The translations under genes were made by a program, and so were the position numbers. Below, one piece after another: positions 1 to 5,100 of a DNA stretch of 5,507 bases (its first letter is position 1; the number at the start of each line of letters is the position of its first letter). The DNA comes from Methanimicrococcus sp. (GTDB taxonomy: Archaea; Halobacteriota; Methanosarcinia; Methanosarcinales; Methanosarcinaceae). The stretch is from assembly GCA_009776675.1 (NCBI GenBank), contig WRNK01000096.1:1-5507 (forward strand). Direction: 5' to 3'. The notes under the pieces are model-generated. The model saw only the letters and a list, made by a program, of their open reading frames with translations. It searched no databases and was not told the origin of the DNA.

Positions 1-1
1 A

Positions 2-205
2 GAATTGGCAGCCCTTGCCGCCGCAACATCATTAAAAGCCGGTTCAAAATCACCAATTGATCCCATTGCTTGCAAAGTCATTGAAAGAAGCGGCATTCGA
101 ACAATTGTTTTGGATGGCAGAAATCCAGAAATATTGATTAAAATTGTAGAAGGCGAAGAAAAAAGTCCTCAAAAAGAATGTGCCGGAACAATTGTCGTTC
201 CTTAA
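2..205 (+). CDS. pyrH: UMP kinase (archaeal PyrH type), C-terminal fragment
   Basis: This is the last 67 codons of a gene that starts before the window; the frame is open from base 2 and ends at TAA 203-205. UMP kinase phosphorylates UMP to UDP with ATP in the cytoplasm, in pyrimidine nucleotide synthesis. The fragment carries the typical C-terminal part of archaeal members of the amino-acid-kinase fold: a run close to LKAGSKSPIDPIACKVIERS followed by a segment reading IRTIVLDGRNPE and a final Gly-Thr-Ile-Val strand. This region normally forms the last helix and strands of the nucleotide-binding domain. The tail has a charged insertion (roughly GEEKSPQKEC) before the final strand, somewhat longer than I expect for the family. 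The TTG at base 5 is in frame but is an internal Leu codon, not a start. The assignment rests on recalled family sequence and is fairly secure. Confidence 0.85.
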   Translation, partial: ELAALAAATSLKAGSKSPIDPIACKVIERSGIRTIVLDGRNPEILIKIVEGEEKSPQKECAGTIVVP

Positions 206-228
206 TTTTTATGATTTTTCTCAATTCA

Positions 229-250
229 TTTTTTGTTTTTTGTGATTTTT
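229..250 (+). terminator. T-tract spacer, possible archaeal terminator after pyrH
   Basis: Two runs of six T (229-234 and 236-241) and one of five T (246-250) fill the gap between pyrH and dtdA. Euryarchaeal transcription commonly ends on oligo-T tracts without a hairpin. The tracts abut the dtdA start codon, so they could end part of the pyrH transcript or simply be an AT-rich leader. No Shine-Dalgarno motif is visible here. Confidence 0.4.
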
Positions 251-1273
251 ATGACTCTTAAAATGATTTCATTGATTTGTTCTCTTCAAGACGATGCCGG
301 CATCAATATCAGAGACAGGCTTCTTGAAATAAACGATTGGTCAAAAATAGACCCGCCGACATCTGAAAAAATGACCGAAGCTTTGAAATTGTATCCGGCG
401 ACACATTCGGAAATTTATCCGGATGAAACATATCCCAATATTTTAACGGAAATTTATGAATTCAAAAAAAACGATGTTCTGTTTCGTCTTTTTACGCTGG
501 ACGGCAGGCTTCTTTTCCAAGATGAAATTGATAAAAGACTCTCTTTTATGGGATTTGAAAGCGATTTGATTGTGTTCCTTTCAAAACACAAAAGCAAAAG
601 TGAAATGAAATCGTTAACTGTACACCCGACAGGAAACTGTTTAGAAGCTTTATACGGCGGTTATCCGCATGAATTAAATGTGCCGGCGCCGCTTGAAATG
701 AAAAAACTGCTTCTTCATATGGATCGGCAAAAAAACAATGTTCCCGAATATGATGTGACTTTTGAAGTCACACATCACGGACCGACGCGTTTGTCTGTCC
801 CATCGCTGTTTATTGAAATTGGAAGCGCTGAGCCGGAGTGGCGGGATAAGGCTGCAGGGTTTGTTTTGGCTCGTGCTGTTCTTTCACTCGCAGATTCTGA
901 AAAGGACAGTGACGATGATCGAAATTTGAAAGAAAAAGAATTGCAGACCGATCAAATTGTTGCCGTCAGTTTTGGCGGAAGCCATTACGGCGAGCGCCAA
1001 ACGGTGAACATATTCCGAACACGCATCGCTTTTGGGCATATGTTTCCAAAATACCAATTAGAAACATTAACAGAAGATGTTATCCTGCAAGCTTTTGAAA
1101 AAACGGGAACAAAAACAGCTTTCTTTGACAAAAAATCAATGAAAAGCGAATCACGCCGATTTTTGACAGAATTATTGGAGCGAAACGGCTGTCGAATTTT
1201 GACAGATAAAGAAGTCAAAGAAGAGTATGGCGTCGGATTTAACTTAAGAAAAAGTAAGGCAGACGATGACTAA
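251..1273 (+). CDS. dtdA: D-aminoacyl-tRNA deacylase, archaeal/plant DtdA (GEK1) type
   Basis: The product has 340 residues. The family hydrolyses D-amino acids wrongly attached to tRNA, recycling the tRNA and protecting translation from D-residues; it is a metal-dependent cytoplasmic enzyme. Visible family motifs in order are: a beta-strand start (ISLICSLQDDAG), LTVHPTGN with His125, a THHGP motif with His175-His176, an IEIGSAEPEW segment, and GGSHY with His245. These histidine motifs are the hallmark of the DtdA family. A Lys/Glu/Asp-rich linker (about residues 212-232) separates the IEIGS part from the GGSHY part. Archaeal relatives I remember are nearer 270-300 residues, so this one is somewhat long. 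ATG 251 was chosen over the in-frame TTG 233, which lies in the T-tract; ATG 263 is also possible, and none has a clear ribosome-binding site. It lies 45 bp after pyrH and may share its transcript. Confidence 0.88.
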   Translation: MTLKMISLICSLQDDAGINIRDRLLEINDWSKIDPPTSEKMTEALKLYPATHSEIYPDETYPNILTEIYEFKKNDVLFRLFTLDGRLLFQDEIDKRLSFMGFESDLIVFLSKHKSKSEMKSLTVHPTGNCLEALYGGYPHELNVPAPLEMKKLLLHMDRQKNNVPEYDVTFEVTHHGPTRLSVPSLFIEIGSAEPEWRDKAAGFVLARAVLSLADSEKDSDDDRNLKEKELQTDQIVAVSFGGSHYGERQTVNIFRTRIAFGHMFPKYQLETLTEDVILQAFEKTGTKTAFFDKKSMKSESRRFLTELLERNGCRILTDKEVKEEYGVGFNLRKSKADDD

Positions 1274-1392
1274 AAAACGAAATCGGCAATGATTAAGAGA
1301 AATAAAATTGATGAAGATTAAGAAAAAATGAGATCAGCGATGATTAAAAGAAATAAAGTCGGTAATGATTAAGAGAAATAAAATCGATGAGG
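1265..1392 (+). repeat. Degenerate tandem array (about 25-bp unit) starting in the dtdA stop codon
   Basis: Five copies of a 9-base core close to AATGATTAA start at 1265, 1288, 1313, 1339 and 1364, spaced 23 to 26 bp. The TAA of the first copy (1271-1273) is the dtdA stop codon, and every later copy keeps TAA at the same place. The 21 bases at 1288-1308 recur exactly at 1364-1384, and 1339-1359 matches them with three differences; the copy at 1313 is the most decayed. The array fills the whole spacer between dtdA and the MEMO1-family gene, and its end supplies the GAGG ribosome-binding site of that gene. It does not code: each unit carries stops and the unit lengths are not multiples of three. 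Confidence 0.75.
1389..1392 (+). promoter_or_regulatory. Shine-Dalgarno site that selects the MEMO1-family start
   Basis: GAGG lies seven bases before ATG 1400, a good spacing, but only one base before the in-frame ATG 1394, which is too close. This favours the start at 1400, giving an N-terminus of MRLACVAGQFY as is typical for the family. Confidence 0.6.
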
Positions 1393-1399
1393 AATGACC

Positions 1400-2281
1400 A
1401 TGAGACTTGCGTGCGTTGCAGGACAATTTTATAATGCCGATCCGGCAACTTTGGCAAAAGGAGTTGATCTGCTCTTTGAAAAAGCAAAATCGAGCCAAAC
1501 AAATCAAGCAAACCAAACAAATCAAACAAACCAAACAAATCAAGCAAACCAAACAAATCAAACAAACCAAATGAATGGTGTTGTTTGTCCGCATGCCGGA
1601 CATGTTTATTCCGGAAAAACTGCGGCAAAAGCAATTGATTCAATTAAAGAAGCCGAGACTTACATCATTTTATGTCCGAATCATACGGGACTTGGAAAGG
1701 CTGTTGCGATATCCGTGGATTCTTGGCAAACGCCTCTTGGGAAAATTGAAACGGATCAAACACTTTTGCATTATTTTGAAAACACGATCATAACGCCTGA
1801 TGAAAAAGCTCATTTGAGAGAGCATTCCATTGAAGTGATTCTGCCGTTTCTTCAGCAAAAAATGAAAAATAAACCGTTTAAAATATTAGCGATTTGCATC
1901 GGCGATCATCGGAAAAAAACGGCAAAAGAAATTGCACATGTTTTGATTCCGCTCCTTCAAAAAGAAAATACAAATCCGGAAAAATTAAGAGTCGGCATTA
2001 TTGCTTCCAGCGATTTTTCGCATTATGTTCCACATGAATATGCCAAAAAAATTGACGGTTATGTGATTGAAAAAATAAAAACACTGAATGTGGATGATTT
2101 TTACGAATTCATAGAAGTAAATGACGTCTCAGTTTGTGGTTTTGCTTCAATTGCCGTTTTGATGGAAATTTCAAAAGAAATCGGATTACATGCCGCATTT
2201 TTAGAATACACGACCAGCGGAGATGTTTCAAATGACGGCAGACCGGTTGTCGGTTATGCAGCGATTGGTTTTAAAGAATAA
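1400..2281 (+). CDS. MEMO1 family protein (AmmeMemoRadiSam system protein B type)
   Basis: The product has 293 residues. It belongs to the MEMO1 family, which shares a fold with class III extradiol (LigB-like) dioxygenases. Human MEMO1 binds metal (iron or copper has been proposed) and is linked to redox control; no reaction is settled for archaeal members. Family landmarks: the N-terminal AGQFY motif, CPHAGHVYSG with His65, CPNHTG with His95, EHSIEV, SSDFSHY, and VCGFASI with Cys246. His65, His95 and Cys246 line up with the three human metal ligands (His49, His81, Cys244), so the site looks complete. Residues 33-59 are an unusual Gln-Thr/Ala-Asn repeat where relatives have a short variable linker (separate entry). 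ATG 1400 was preferred to ATG 1394 on ribosome-binding-site spacing. The gene follows dtdA on the same strand and converges on the kinase-like gene, 16 bp from its end. Confidence 0.88.
   Translation: MRLACVAGQFYNADPATLAKGVDLLFEKAKSSQTNQANQTNQTNQTNQANQTNQTNQMNGVVCPHAGHVYSGKTAAKAIDSIKEAETYIILCPNHTGLGKAVAISVDSWQTPLGKIETDQTLLHYFENTIITPDEKAHLREHSIEVILPFLQQKMKNKPFKILAICIGDHRKKTAKEIAHVLIPLLQKENTNPEKLRVGIIASSDFSHYVPHEYAKKIDGYVIEKIKTLNVDDFYEFIEVNDVSVCGFASIAVLMEISKEIGLHAAFLEYTTSGDVSNDGRPVVGYAAIGFKE
1496..1576 (+). repeat. In-frame 9/18/36-bp nested tandem repeat coding (Gln-Thr/Ala-Asn)9
   Basis: Nine consecutive 9-bp units of the form CAA-ACA-AAY encode nine Gln-X-Asn triplets, with X mostly Thr, twice Ala and finally Met. 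The array has a higher order: two identical 36-bp blocks (1496-1531 and 1532-1567), each holding an ACA unit, a GCA unit and two ACA units with AAT and AAC alternating, then a ninth unit CAA-ATG-AAT. Perfect identity of the 36-bp blocks, including silent AAT/AAC positions, points to recent duplication. All unit lengths are multiples of three, so copy number can change without a frameshift. It ends just before the HAG metal-site motif. Confidence 0.93.
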
Positions 2282-2285
2282 TTCA

Positions 2286-2298
2286 TTTTTTTTATTTT
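2286..2298 (+). terminator. Oligo-T terminator between convergent genes
   Basis: Eight T (2286-2293), an A, then four T begin five bases after the stop codon of the MEMO1-family gene. An oligo-T tract on the transcribed coding strand is the usual euryarchaeal terminator. The last T belongs to the stop codon of the convergent kinase-like gene (TGA on the - strand). Confidence 0.55.
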
Positions 2299-2813
2299 CA
2301 TGAATCGATCTTGGGTTTAATCTTTTCCATGATTTCCGTGACAACTTCTTCTATAGATTTGCCGTCGCCTGATATTGTTATATCTGTATATTTTTCATAA
2401 AGCGGCAAACGTTCATTAAAGAGATTTTCCAGACTTTGCCCGTCTTTTAACGCAATGCCGCGCGTTGAAATATTTTGAATGCGGCTTACGATTTCACCAA
2501 ATGAAACTTGAAGATAAACAATCATCCCGATATCGCGAAGATGAGACATGGATTTTGAACTGTAAATAACACTGCCGCCGGTCGAAATGACACTCCTTTG
2601 GGCATTTAAATTTGAAACAATTTCTTCTTCCGCTTGGACAAATCCCAAAAAACCTTTTTGAGAGATGAGATCTTGAAGCAGCATACCCTCATGCTGTTGA
2701 ATAAGAAGATCCGTATCGACAAAAGAAAAACCCAAAGATTTTGCCAAAAGAACACCGGAAGTACTCTTACCGGAACCGGGCATGCCGATTAGAATCACAT
2801 TTTTTTGAGACAT
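2298..2813 (-). CDS. P-loop shikimate-kinase-like protein (substrate uncertain)
   Basis: The product has 171 residues, the usual size of bacterial-type shikimate kinase (AroK/AroL), an NMP-kinase-like P-loop enzyme that phosphorylates shikimate at the 3-hydroxyl. Visible motifs: Walker A GMPGSGKST (residues 10-18), DTD (33-35), a STGGS loop with Gly79-Gly80, a lid Arg118 in place of the usual RPLL segment (here RGIAL), and ERLPLYEKYTDITI with Arg135. The Arg that normally follows Phe in the FRxxE motif and holds the shikimate carboxylate is Val59 here (GFVQAEEE). Most archaea are known to use an unrelated GHMP-type shikimate kinase, so shikimate phosphorylation is not assured; another small-molecule kinase role is possible. 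The start ATG (2811-2813) has an AAGGT site four bases upstream. The gene is transcribed away from the phosphate permease gene and towards the MEMO1-family gene; no aromatic-pathway gene is in view. Confidence 0.8.
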   Translation of the reverse strand: MSQKNVILIGMPGSGKSTSGVLLAKSLGFSFVDTDLLIQQHEGMLLQDLISQKGFLGFVQAEEEIVSNLNAQRSVISTGGSVIYSSKSMSHLRDIGMIVYLQVSFGEIVSRIQNISTRGIALKDGQSLENLFNERLPLYEKYTDITISGDGKSIEEVVTEIMEKIKPKIDS

Positions 2814-2973
2814 TTTGACCTTTATAAATTATAAATTTACAACAACTTAATTTTTTGGGGAAACACGATATATAGACTATATATTTTATGTAAATAAGGT
2901 TTATAACTCTCTGAAATCTTTTACATCATTTTAATGTATTCTTTGATACAAGATCATTTTGAGAGGTAAACAA
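2814..2973. promoter_or_regulatory. Divergent promoter region with 17-bp AT palindrome
   Basis: This 160-bp gap separates the divergent kinase-like gene and phosphate permease gene, so both promoters should lie here. A perfect palindrome ATATATAG-A-CTATATAT covers 2868-2884; either arm could act as an archaeal TATA box, or the whole could be an operator. For the permease, TTTATAA at 2900-2906 is a further TATA candidate, giving a start of transcription near 2930. For the kinase-like gene the palindrome sits about 55 bp from the start codon, a workable distance; the TATA-like tracts at 2821-2836 are too near the start codon to serve. GAGGT at 2963-2967 is the permease ribosome-binding site. 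Confidence 0.55.
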
Positions 2974-4017
2974 ATGGATATGATACTTGGCATTGCCTTA
3001 ATTCTTGCCGGATTTTACATGGCATGGAATATCGGTGCAAATGACCTGGCAAACGCTATGGGGACCTCTGTCGGATCAAAAGCTTTGACCATTAAGAAAG
3101 TGATTATTTTAGCCGCGATTTTTGAATTGGCGGGTGCTGTCCTTTTCGGCGGGAAAGTGACCGGAAAAATCGCAAAAGGGATTGTGCCGATCGATTTAAT
3201 TATACAAATTAATCCTGATATTGTCGCTGTCGGCATGCTGGCTGCCGTTTTAGCATCCGGTTTTTGGATTACGTTTGCAACTTTTTATAATTTGCCTGTT
3301 TCAACAACACATTCAATTGTCGGATCCGTTTTAGGTTTTGGGCTTATTTGTGTTTATTATGGTTTTATACCCTTTTCTGTGATTCAATGGATTGTGATAG
3401 TACAGATTATTCTAAGTTGGCTGGTTTCTCCGCTGCTTGGAGGCATTTTGGCTTTTATCGTATTTCATATCATACGGCGGCAATTTTTGTCAAAAGCTGA
3501 AAATGTTTCGAAAGTTGAACAGCGGTTTATTGTTCTTCAAATCATAACAGCTTGTTATGTTGCATTTGCTCACGGTTCAAACGATGTTGCAAATGCTATC
3601 GGCCCGCTTTATGCTGTTTTTGAAACAAATGGTTTTTCAGGTGTTCTCGGACTCGATTTAATCAATTCTCTCTTGCTTCTTGGCGGTATCGGCATTGTTT
3701 TCGGTTTATCGACATGGGGATACAAAGTGATTAATACGGTTGGTCACAAAATCACGGAATTGACGCCAACCAGAGGATTTTCTGCAGAACTTGCAACCGC
3801 AACTGTTGTTTTAGCGCACAGCGCTTATGCACTCCCGATTTCGACAACACATACCCTTGTCGGTGCCGTGATCGGTGTCGGACTTGCAGGTGGTTTGTCC
3901 CGAGTCAACTTAAAAGTCATTAAAAATATCATCGTTTCTTGGATCATTACAGTTCCGGCCTCGGCTTTAACGGCAGGAATCGTTTTCCTCGGTTTGGCAC
4001 AATTCTTCCTCGGATAA
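2974..4017 (+). CDS. PiT-family inorganic phosphate permease
   Basis: The product has 347 residues and is an integral membrane carrier that imports inorganic phosphate, coupled to H+ or Na+ (the ion cannot be told from the sequence). The family is built from two related halves in inverted orientation, and both signatures are present: GANDLANA with Asn23-Asp24 near the N-terminus and HGSNDVANA with Asn203-Asp204 in the second half. Each half also has its STTH motif: VSTTHSIVG (Ser110-His113) and ISTTHTLVG (Ser290-His293). About ten hydrophobic segments are visible, with a short basic loop (IIRRQFLSKAENVSKVEQR) between the halves. The length suits compact prokaryotic members. ATG 2974 was chosen because GAGGT lies six bases before it; the in-frame TTG 2959 lies before that site. 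The DUF47 gene downstream is its usual partner. Confidence 0.95.
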   Translation: MDMILGIALILAGFYMAWNIGANDLANAMGTSVGSKALTIKKVIILAAIFELAGAVLFGGKVTGKIAKGIVPIDLIIQINPDIVAVGMLAAVLASGFWITFATFYNLPVSTTHSIVGSVLGFGLICVYYGFIPFSVIQWIVIVQIILSWLVSPLLGGILAFIVFHIIRRQFLSKAENVSKVEQRFIVLQIITACYVAFAHGSNDVANAIGPLYAVFETNGFSGVLGLDLINSLLLLGGIGIVFGLSTWGYKVINTVGHKITELTPTRGFSAELATATVVLAHSAYALPISTTHTLVGAVIGVGLAGGLSRVNLKVIKNIIVSWIITVPASALTAGIVFLGLAQFFLG

Positions 4018-4105
4018 AATGAGGAAGACAAAGACAAAATGGCATGAAATGATATGAGCGAATGATATCGACAAAATGCCATAAGAAAACGACACAGACA
4101 AAATG
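4013..4105 (+). repeat. Short dispersed repeats and nested hairpin after the permease gene
   Basis: The 9-mer GACAAAATG occurs at 4033-4041, 4070-4078 and 4097-4105, and a one-mismatch copy GATAAAATG at 4013-4021 contains the permease stop codon TAA (4015-4017). Within this stretch ATGGCAT (4039-4045) pairs with ATGCCAT (4076-4082), and inside that GATAT (4051-4055) pairs with ATATC (4065-4069), giving a two-stem nested hairpin in the RNA. It may protect or end the permease transcript. The remainder of the gap to 4136 is AT-rich with no reading frame I can support. Confidence 0.55.
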
Positions 4106-4136
4106 ATATAGACAGAAAACAATTAAATATTAAAAA

Positions 4137-4189
4137 TTTGAAAGTTGTTCAACTTCAAATGAAAAATGAAACATTGAAAAATGTTTTCA
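4137..4189. repeat. Two bulged inverted repeats upstream of the DUF47 gene
   Basis: TTTGAAAGTTG (4137-4147) pairs with CAACTTCAAA (4150-4159) around a two-base centre, with one unpaired A. A second, TGAAACATT (4167-4175) with AATGTTTTCA (4180-4189), has a GAAA loop and one unpaired T. Both lie just upstream of the likely TATA box of the DUF47 gene, so the first, nearly palindromic one is a candidate operator or activator site; this is inference. Confidence 0.45.
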
Positions 4190-4196
4190 TATATTT
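4186..4196 (+). promoter_or_regulatory. Candidate TATA box of the DUF47 gene
   Basis: TTCATATATTT is TATA-like. With usual archaeal spacing, transcription would begin near 4215-4220, leaving a leader of about 35-40 bases before ATG 4256. This supports a start downstream of ATG 4181, which would lie upstream of the predicted transcript start. Confidence 0.4.
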
Positions 4197-4246
4197 TTTC
4201 ATTCTTTAATCAACAACAAATTCAAGGAAGACTTTTGACGAAGGAT

Positions 4247-4250
4247 AGGA
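4247..4250 (+). promoter_or_regulatory. Shine-Dalgarno site that selects the DUF47 start
   Basis: AGGA ends five bases before ATG 4256, and a second GGA-containing stretch (AAGGAT, 4241-4246) lies just upstream. No comparable site precedes the in-frame ATG 4181. The choice gives a protein of family-typical length. Confidence 0.5.
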
Positions 4251-4255
4251 ATAAA

Positions 4256-4948
4256 ATGCCGCGCAGATATATCAGAACAATTTTAAACATCTTTATGGAT
4301 TCCCCAATGGACGCTTTAGGACAGCACGCCAAAAAAGTGATTGAATCCGTAGACACATTATCTTTGATGTTGGATGCATATTTAGCCGGCGATTTTGAGC
4401 AAACCAGAATACTTTGTGATAAAATTAATGATTTGGAATTTGAAGCAGACAAAATGAAACAACAATTTCAAACAGTCTTGCCGAATTCTGTTGTCATACA
4501 ACTCGACACAAACGATTTAATGTCTTTTTTAAAATCTCAAGACAATATCGCAAATTTGGCACAAAATGCAGCGCATTGGATGACAGTGCGTGACAGCACA
4601 CTGCCGGATGAAATTAAAGAAGATTTTCGGGAATTGATGCAAATGACATTAAAATGCATCAGAGGGTATGAAAAAGTCTTGGCAGATATGGAAAACCTGG
4701 AAGCCACATCATACAGCAGCCGTGCGATTAAGAAAACAATTGAAAAAATTCCGGAAATTGAGAAAAACGAATATGATGTCGACATTTTTGAGATTAGAGT
4801 TCTTAAAAACATTTTTGACCACGAAGAAGAAATCGGCGGCTCATGCGTCTATCACGCCTCGCGCATGGTAGACAACATCGGCGGTATTGCCGACAAAACC
4901 GCAGGAACAATTGATATTTTAAGAAGAATATTGATTAAAAAGACATAA
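4256..4948 (+). CDS. DUF47 (PhoU-like, TIGR00153) phosphate transport regulator
   Basis: The product has 230 residues and is a soluble, mainly helical protein of the DUF47 family, distant relatives of PhoU. Members are usually encoded beside PiT permeases and are thought to bind metal and control phosphate uptake, as here, where the gene follows the permease on the same strand with a 238-bp gap. Visible landmarks: SPMDALGQHAKKVIESV near the N-terminus, a Glu/Asp-rich helix (INDLEFEADKMKQQF) matching the family E/D-A-D metal-site region, LDTNDLMSFLKSQDNIAN in the middle, and an acidic DHEEEIGG stretch near the end. The start at 4256 is favoured over ATG 4181 by ribosome-binding site, promoter position and family length; the longer form would add 25 residues (MFSYIFSFF...) that do not look like the family. 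The gap with its own TATA-like box suggests separate control from the permease. The last six codons lie in a hairpin repeat. Confidence 0.88.
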   Translation: MPRRYIRTILNIFMDSPMDALGQHAKKVIESVDTLSLMLDAYLAGDFEQTRILCDKINDLEFEADKMKQQFQTVLPNSVVIQLDTNDLMSFLKSQDNIANLAQNAAHWMTVRDSTLPDEIKEDFRELMQMTLKCIRGYEKVLADMENLEATSYSSRAIKKTIEKIPEIEKNEYDVDIFEIRVLKNIFDHEEEIGGSCVYHASRMVDNIGGIADKTAGTIDILRRILIKKT

Positions 4949-5060
4949 TCAATGAAATGAAATTGATTAAAAAGGCCATAATCAATGAAATGAAAATTGA
5001 TTAAAAAGACATAATCAATGAAATGAAATAAATGAAATTGATTAAAAAGGCATAATCAAT
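4930..5060 (+). repeat. Four-copy tandem hairpin array overlapping the DUF47 stop codon
   Basis: Four units each hold a perfect 8-bp inverted repeat, ATTGATTA with TAATCAAT, around an A-rich 8- or 9-base loop. Arms are 4930-4937/4946-4953, 4962-4969/4979-4986, 4996-5003/5012-5019 and 5037-5044/5053-5060. Loops read AAAAGACA, AAAAGGCCA, AAAAGACA and AAAAGGCA. Units are joined by GAAATGAA-like links, the third one longer. In the first unit the left arm and loop encode the C-terminal Ile-Lys-Lys-Thr and the right arm begins with the stop codon TAA (4946-4948). The array lies between convergent genes, and being palindromic would form the same stem from either strand, so a two-way terminator or transcript-end role is possible. 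With one G-C pair per stem the hairpins are weak. Confidence 0.85.
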
Positions 5061-5100
5061 GAAATGAAAAGAAATAAAGCAGATGAAAGTCGACCGTGCC

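Noticed and set aside
233..250. TTG start for dtdA within the T-tract
   Set aside because: It would add a Phe-rich stub unlike the family, and ATG 251 gives a normal start; no signal supports TTG.
1265..1392. Small peptide gene between dtdA and the MEMO1-family gene
   Set aside because: Stop codons recur in every repeat unit and unit lengths are not multiples of three.
1334..1643. Two overlapping - strand frames with a Leu-Val-Cys-Leu-Ile-Cys repeat
   Set aside because: They are the antisense reading of the Gln-Thr-Asn repeat in the MEMO1-family gene. The 9-bp period keeps every frame open, and nothing else supports coding.
2959..2973. TTG start for the phosphate permease
   Set aside because: The GAGGT ribosome-binding site lies inside that extension and is well placed for ATG 2974.
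3015..3236. - strand frame within the permease gene, and similar antisense frames within dtdA, the permease and DUF47 genes
   Set aside because: Each is a shadow of a strongly supported gene on the other strand and has no recognisable motif.
4181..4255. Longer N-terminus for the DUF47 protein from ATG 4181
   Set aside because: No ribosome-binding site precedes it, it overlaps the likely TATA box and an inverted repeat, and the added 25 residues do not resemble the family.
4930..5060. CRISPR array
   Set aside because: The repeated parts are most of the unit, the intervals are only 8-17 bases of near-identical links rather than unique spacers, and no cas gene is present.
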